Assembly: GCA_010645155.1 (NCBI GenBank)
Contig: JAAGOF010000185.1
Location: forward strand, 415,274 to 479,273
Reading direction: 5' to 3'
DNA from: Tigriopus japonicus
Lineage: Eukaryota > Arthropoda > Copepoda > Harpacticoida > Harpacticidae
DNA length: 64,000 nt
How positions within the stretch are numbered: the stretch's first letter is position 1; each line of letters opens with the position of its first letter. Under the pieces are notes generated by a model that saw nothing but the letters and a program-made list of their open reading frames with translations, searched no databases and had not been told where the DNA came from. This document shows positions 60,832 to 64,000 of this stretch, one piece after another. Made by a program: the position numbers and the translations under genes.

Positions 60832-63486
60832 TTTAACACTGGTGTATTATCGAAGGCCACAGGTAGAAAAGGCTGTACTTATGCACTAACTCTACTCAGA
60901 GATGGAGAAAGCAGCTTCTTAGAAACACCTGTGAAAGGCCTTTCCAACAAGTGTGGCATTTAAGGGCCTTCCACATGCGTTGGAAAGTTTTCAAGAACCA
61001 ATGAAATAAAGGTTTCATGACAGAGATTCAAAACCGAAATATTTTCATCCAAACTTCCACAAAAAGCTCAGACGAGGGAAATGACAAGAGCTCGGAGCTT
61101 TTGTTTTGAGATTTTTGTCGGAAATGGTCGTGACTTTAGTGGGTCCTGGGAGATTTGGAGGGCTTGTTTTGGCATTTGTCATCGATATCCCACTCTTCGT
61201 CAGTCTCTTACCCACGCGTTGAAGTAAGTACTATCCTCCAATGTCCCCATTATGCTCGTCCTTCCCATGAGTGTGCAAAGTTGATTTTTAACAACCTCGC
61301 TCTTTTTGCCTCCAAATTTTCCCGTAGCCCCAAGGGAAAACGGTTGACTATCTTGTTGCATTGGATAGATGCTCGTAAAAATGAAGATGCAAAGATCTTG
61401 ATCTCGACATGCTCAGGTCTAATTTCTCCCTGTAATATTACTCGATGGAGAAAATGAAGAGATGCAGTAATACCTTTTTACCCTAGCATGAGGGGCGCTC
61501 TTCCCAACTTCCGATCCTACTTAATCCTTGGGCGAAATCCGAATGAGTCGGAACGCTACCTCAGACCTTAAACTGAGTGCAATTTTGAAGCACTGTAAAG
61601 AAAAAAATCATTATTGGATTGGATGAAAGTTCGAAACAGTCAGAAACTTACTAAAATTTATGATAAATTAAAAACAAATTAATTAACGTTACTGCATCAG
61701 ATATAAGTATAAAATTAACATTTAAAAGAAAGAGTTGGTAAACCAAATTTCATTAAAAATGATAGTTTTATATTTATGTCTTATGCAGTAACGTTAATGA
61801 TCAACTTTCTTTCCAGGGAATCCCATTCCTTGTAGCGTTAATGAAAAATCCGCAACCCTACAAAAAATATAAATTAGTTCATTAAAACCGACGAAATTGT
61901 TTCAGGTTAAAAGCTAACCCGAAGATTGTCGACTTTAAGAAACAAGAACAATTTTTTGGCCTTACAAAAAGCAAGCCATTTTTTTGGACTTCAAATACGA
62001 AATTTTAATTCACAAAAAATGAAAAAAAAAATATCTATTAAGCCAAAACATGTTTTTCATGATTTTTGCCCGACTTAAGTATTGCTTTTGACACCTCGAC
62101 CCAAACACATTACGAGTACGTATTTGATGTAGATTTTTTTAAAAATTTAAATTCTTTTTTTGACACTCTCTTTAAGGTTTTTCACGTCCTCTGATCATCA
62201 ACAGTCCATAGTAAGACCTCTTTTTATGTTTTCCTAACTCGGAAATTCGACATTAATGAGATTTCACAAGGGTTTGAAACCACTGTAGTAAGGACTCGTT
62301 TTGGAGGTCCACGTTTCATCCCTTTGTACAAATCTTCTCCCGCATTTTCAGGAGTCTCTGTGAACTACTCACTGAGAGGTACAAGTCGTTCCAGAAGAGC
62401 ACTCTCGTCCCGTTATCCTCCTTTCGGTCTGAAATTCAGAGGAATTCAACACACTTCAAAAGTGTTTTCTCTTCAAAATGAGCGTATAATAGATTACCTT
62501 GGGACAGACAAGTAACGGCGACGAGTCGTTTGGGTCGTTCTCCACTCAATTTCCCCTCTCTTTACAGTTTACACACCTCGGGAGTCCATAAAATGGCGCA
62601 CAACTACTTTTCCACACATGCCTTGTTCCCCTCTGACATCCGCAGCCCAACCAAAAGAGGAATTGGAATGGCACTTCATACTAGCTGAACAATACTCAAA
62701 TGTTGATATGTAATATCGTTCAGTTTTGTCTCGTTTTTGCTTCGGAAATTCTTTCTTTGAGAAGTGAATTTGGCCTTTTTTATAGAAGTGTCTCCCGTTT
62801 TTCGGTTGTGAGCATTAACTCGGAAGAAGGAACAGCTGTTTCGAGAGCAATTTTACGATCTGAGGTTTTCCCCCTCATTTCTTGAAAGGGATTGCGATGA
62901 AGGAGATTGATGGTGAACATCAGGTATTATTGGCCTAACACGCTTCTTCATTTGCCAAAGCGATTCCGTGACTCGGTAGCATTGTCCCAAATCATTTCAA
63001 TGATCCATTTCCCACTATCAATATCTTCCAATAGGACAAAGACCCAAATTTCCACAAGACCTCTCTGGTTCAGAGTCGTCTTTACCATGTTTCTCACCAC
63101 GGGGGATGTGGAAGGAATAGGACCAAAAAGCGATTCGAAGAGTCCGCTCCCAAGAATCGAGATTGTTTTGACTACTAGTTGCGATACATTTCCAACGAGA
63201 TGTCCGACGCTCTCTCCGACGCAGATCTGGAAAAGCCATCCGAGGTTAGGAGTGAGTAGAGAGATTTGACAACGGAGAAATATCTGGAGAAGTAGCGGCA
63301 TTTTGAGGGCGAAGCGCGTGCAAGAAGGAACAAGGAACAGGACTTGAGATTTTTGGGTGGGTAAAAGGGACTCCCTGCTGGTTTGCTCGTTCCTTGTGGA
63401 GTGTTCAAGTGCTAATTGAGTAACAAACCAAGTCAGTTTCTGAAGGGATAGACGTCAATGAGGAAGTGATTGGGTCATGTGAGGCG
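60832..63486. other. Divergent intergenic region
   Basis: Lies between the minus-strand RUN-PDZ-PTB gene and the plus-strand bHLH gene, and should contain both promoters. A small MITE sits at 61687-61793. Short ORFs (61155-61457, 62907-63269) have no recognisable domain. Confidence 0.45.
61687..61793. mobile_element. TTAA-flanked MITE, 107 bp
   Basis: The inverted termini CGTTACTGCAT...ATGCAGTAACG are flanked on both sides by TTAA (61683-61686 and 61794-61797), the insertion target of piggyBac-type transposons. The similarity continues about 30 bp inward (AGATATAAGTATAAA against AGACATAAATATAAA). Confidence 0.7.
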
Positions 63487-63720
63487 ATGATGGTGGAGGC
63501 TACGTCTTCGACCTCGTCCAGTCCATCCTCGACAACATCGTCGGGGGATCATCATTTTCACCATCAGCAAAATGGTTATGGTTATCCTCTTCCAACAACC
63601 CACGCCCCCACCAACCACTCCCATTGCCTCATGTGGGCGTGTAAAGTGTGTAAACGAAGAAATGTGCGAATGGATCGACGATACGCAGCCACTTTGAGAG
63701 AGCGCAAAAGGCTAAGAAAA
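63487..63720 (+). CDS. nau: MyoD/nautilus-family bHLH factor, first coding exon (partial)
   Basis: A myogenic bHLH transcription factor runs off the right edge. The exon begins at tandem ATGs (63487 and 63490; the codon at 63466 is GTG) and gives 78 residues. A Ser/Thr-rich and His-rich stretch is followed by [19 protein letters not shown], the Cys-rich segment specific to myogenic regulatory factors. The basic region [15 protein letters not shown] comes next. The likely donor is AGAAAA|GTACGAG at 63721, splitting the basic region from helix 1, which should start with VNEAFE and lies outside. The next ~280 bp show no helix-loop-helix coding. Reading through instead gives 11 more residues and a stop. 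Confidence 0.85.
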
Positions 63721-64000
63721 GTACGAGAAGGGCCCTTTGAGGTCTTTTGTGGGTGAAAATCTGCCATAAAAGCAAAGCATAAAAGATTCTTCTTTCTATT
63801 GTGTTTATCTCGGTCTTGAAGCAAAGACGGAAAGTGTCACCTTGTAGAGAGCTAAGGACCAAAGGAGCTCTTTTTTTTATTGATCTAAATTGCTCTTTCT
63901 TTGATTGTTGCAGACTTCCTGGTCATCAAGTCCCAAAAATACTAGAAGCTATTTCAAAAGTCTAGCACTCCCTAAAAGGACACTGTCCTTGCTTACTTCA
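63721..64000 (+). other. Start of intron 1 of the bHLH gene
   Basis: Non-coding by my reading. An AG at 63914 preceded by TTTGATTGTTGC looks like an acceptor, but the sequence after it does not encode the expected helix-loop-helix, so I do not call an exon. Confidence 0.5.

Noticed and set aside
63915..64000. Possible second exon of the bHLH gene
   Set aside because: After the acceptor-like AG at 63914 the translation does not match the expected helix-loop-helix.

Overview
The window is animal (eukaryotic) genomic DNA, most likely from an arthropod and plausibly a crustacean such as a copepod. The genes have many short GT-AG introns, mostly about 60-300 bp with a few of several kb. The recognisable genes are metazoan, and the intergenic DNA is AT-rich and packed with short inverted-repeat transposons. 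There is one assembly gap at 10405-10548. I see no bacterial operons, CRISPR arrays or rRNA, and no tRNA that I could support.

Layout. Positions 1-1411 (+) hold the 3' end of a Shroom gene, including its Rho-kinase-binding ASD2 domain. From about 1.8 to 11.9 kb there are no genes that I can support, but there are several non-autonomous DNA transposons. Positions 11963-24149 (+) carry a 17-exon patched-related (PTR/PTCHD-type) 12-TM protein of 1007 residues. I assembled it by matching splice phases, and its first exon lies 4.7 kb upstream of the second. Positions 25350-30472 (+) carry a two-exon, 1684-residue, Ser/Thr-rich, mucin-like single-pass membrane protein. Positions 34851-37565 (+) carry a complete four-exon Smad4 (Medea) of 528 residues.

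Positions 42198-43190 (-) hold a predicted three-exon gene of unknown family, 200 residues long. Positions 50914-56324 (+) carry a small four-TM protein resembling arthropod snakeskin/MARVEL-type proteins. Positions 57744-60831 (-) carry a three-exon RUN-PDZ-PTB adaptor of 452 residues. Positions 63487-63720 (+) hold the first coding exon of a MyoD/nautilus-type bHLH gene that runs off the window. The 43.4-57 kb stretch is noticeably poorer in inverted repeats than the rest.

The genes do not form a pathway. Several themes recur: cell shape and junctions (Shroom, the snakeskin-like protein), surface proteins (PTR, the mucin-like protein), TGF-beta/BMP signalling (Smad4) and muscle determination (bHLH). 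The most unusual material is the RUN-PDZ-PTB architecture, the unrecognised minus-strand gene, and several elaborate inverted-repeat elements. These include a higher-order 27/81-bp repeat inside a hAT-like element, nested palindromes, and a row of abutting hairpins.
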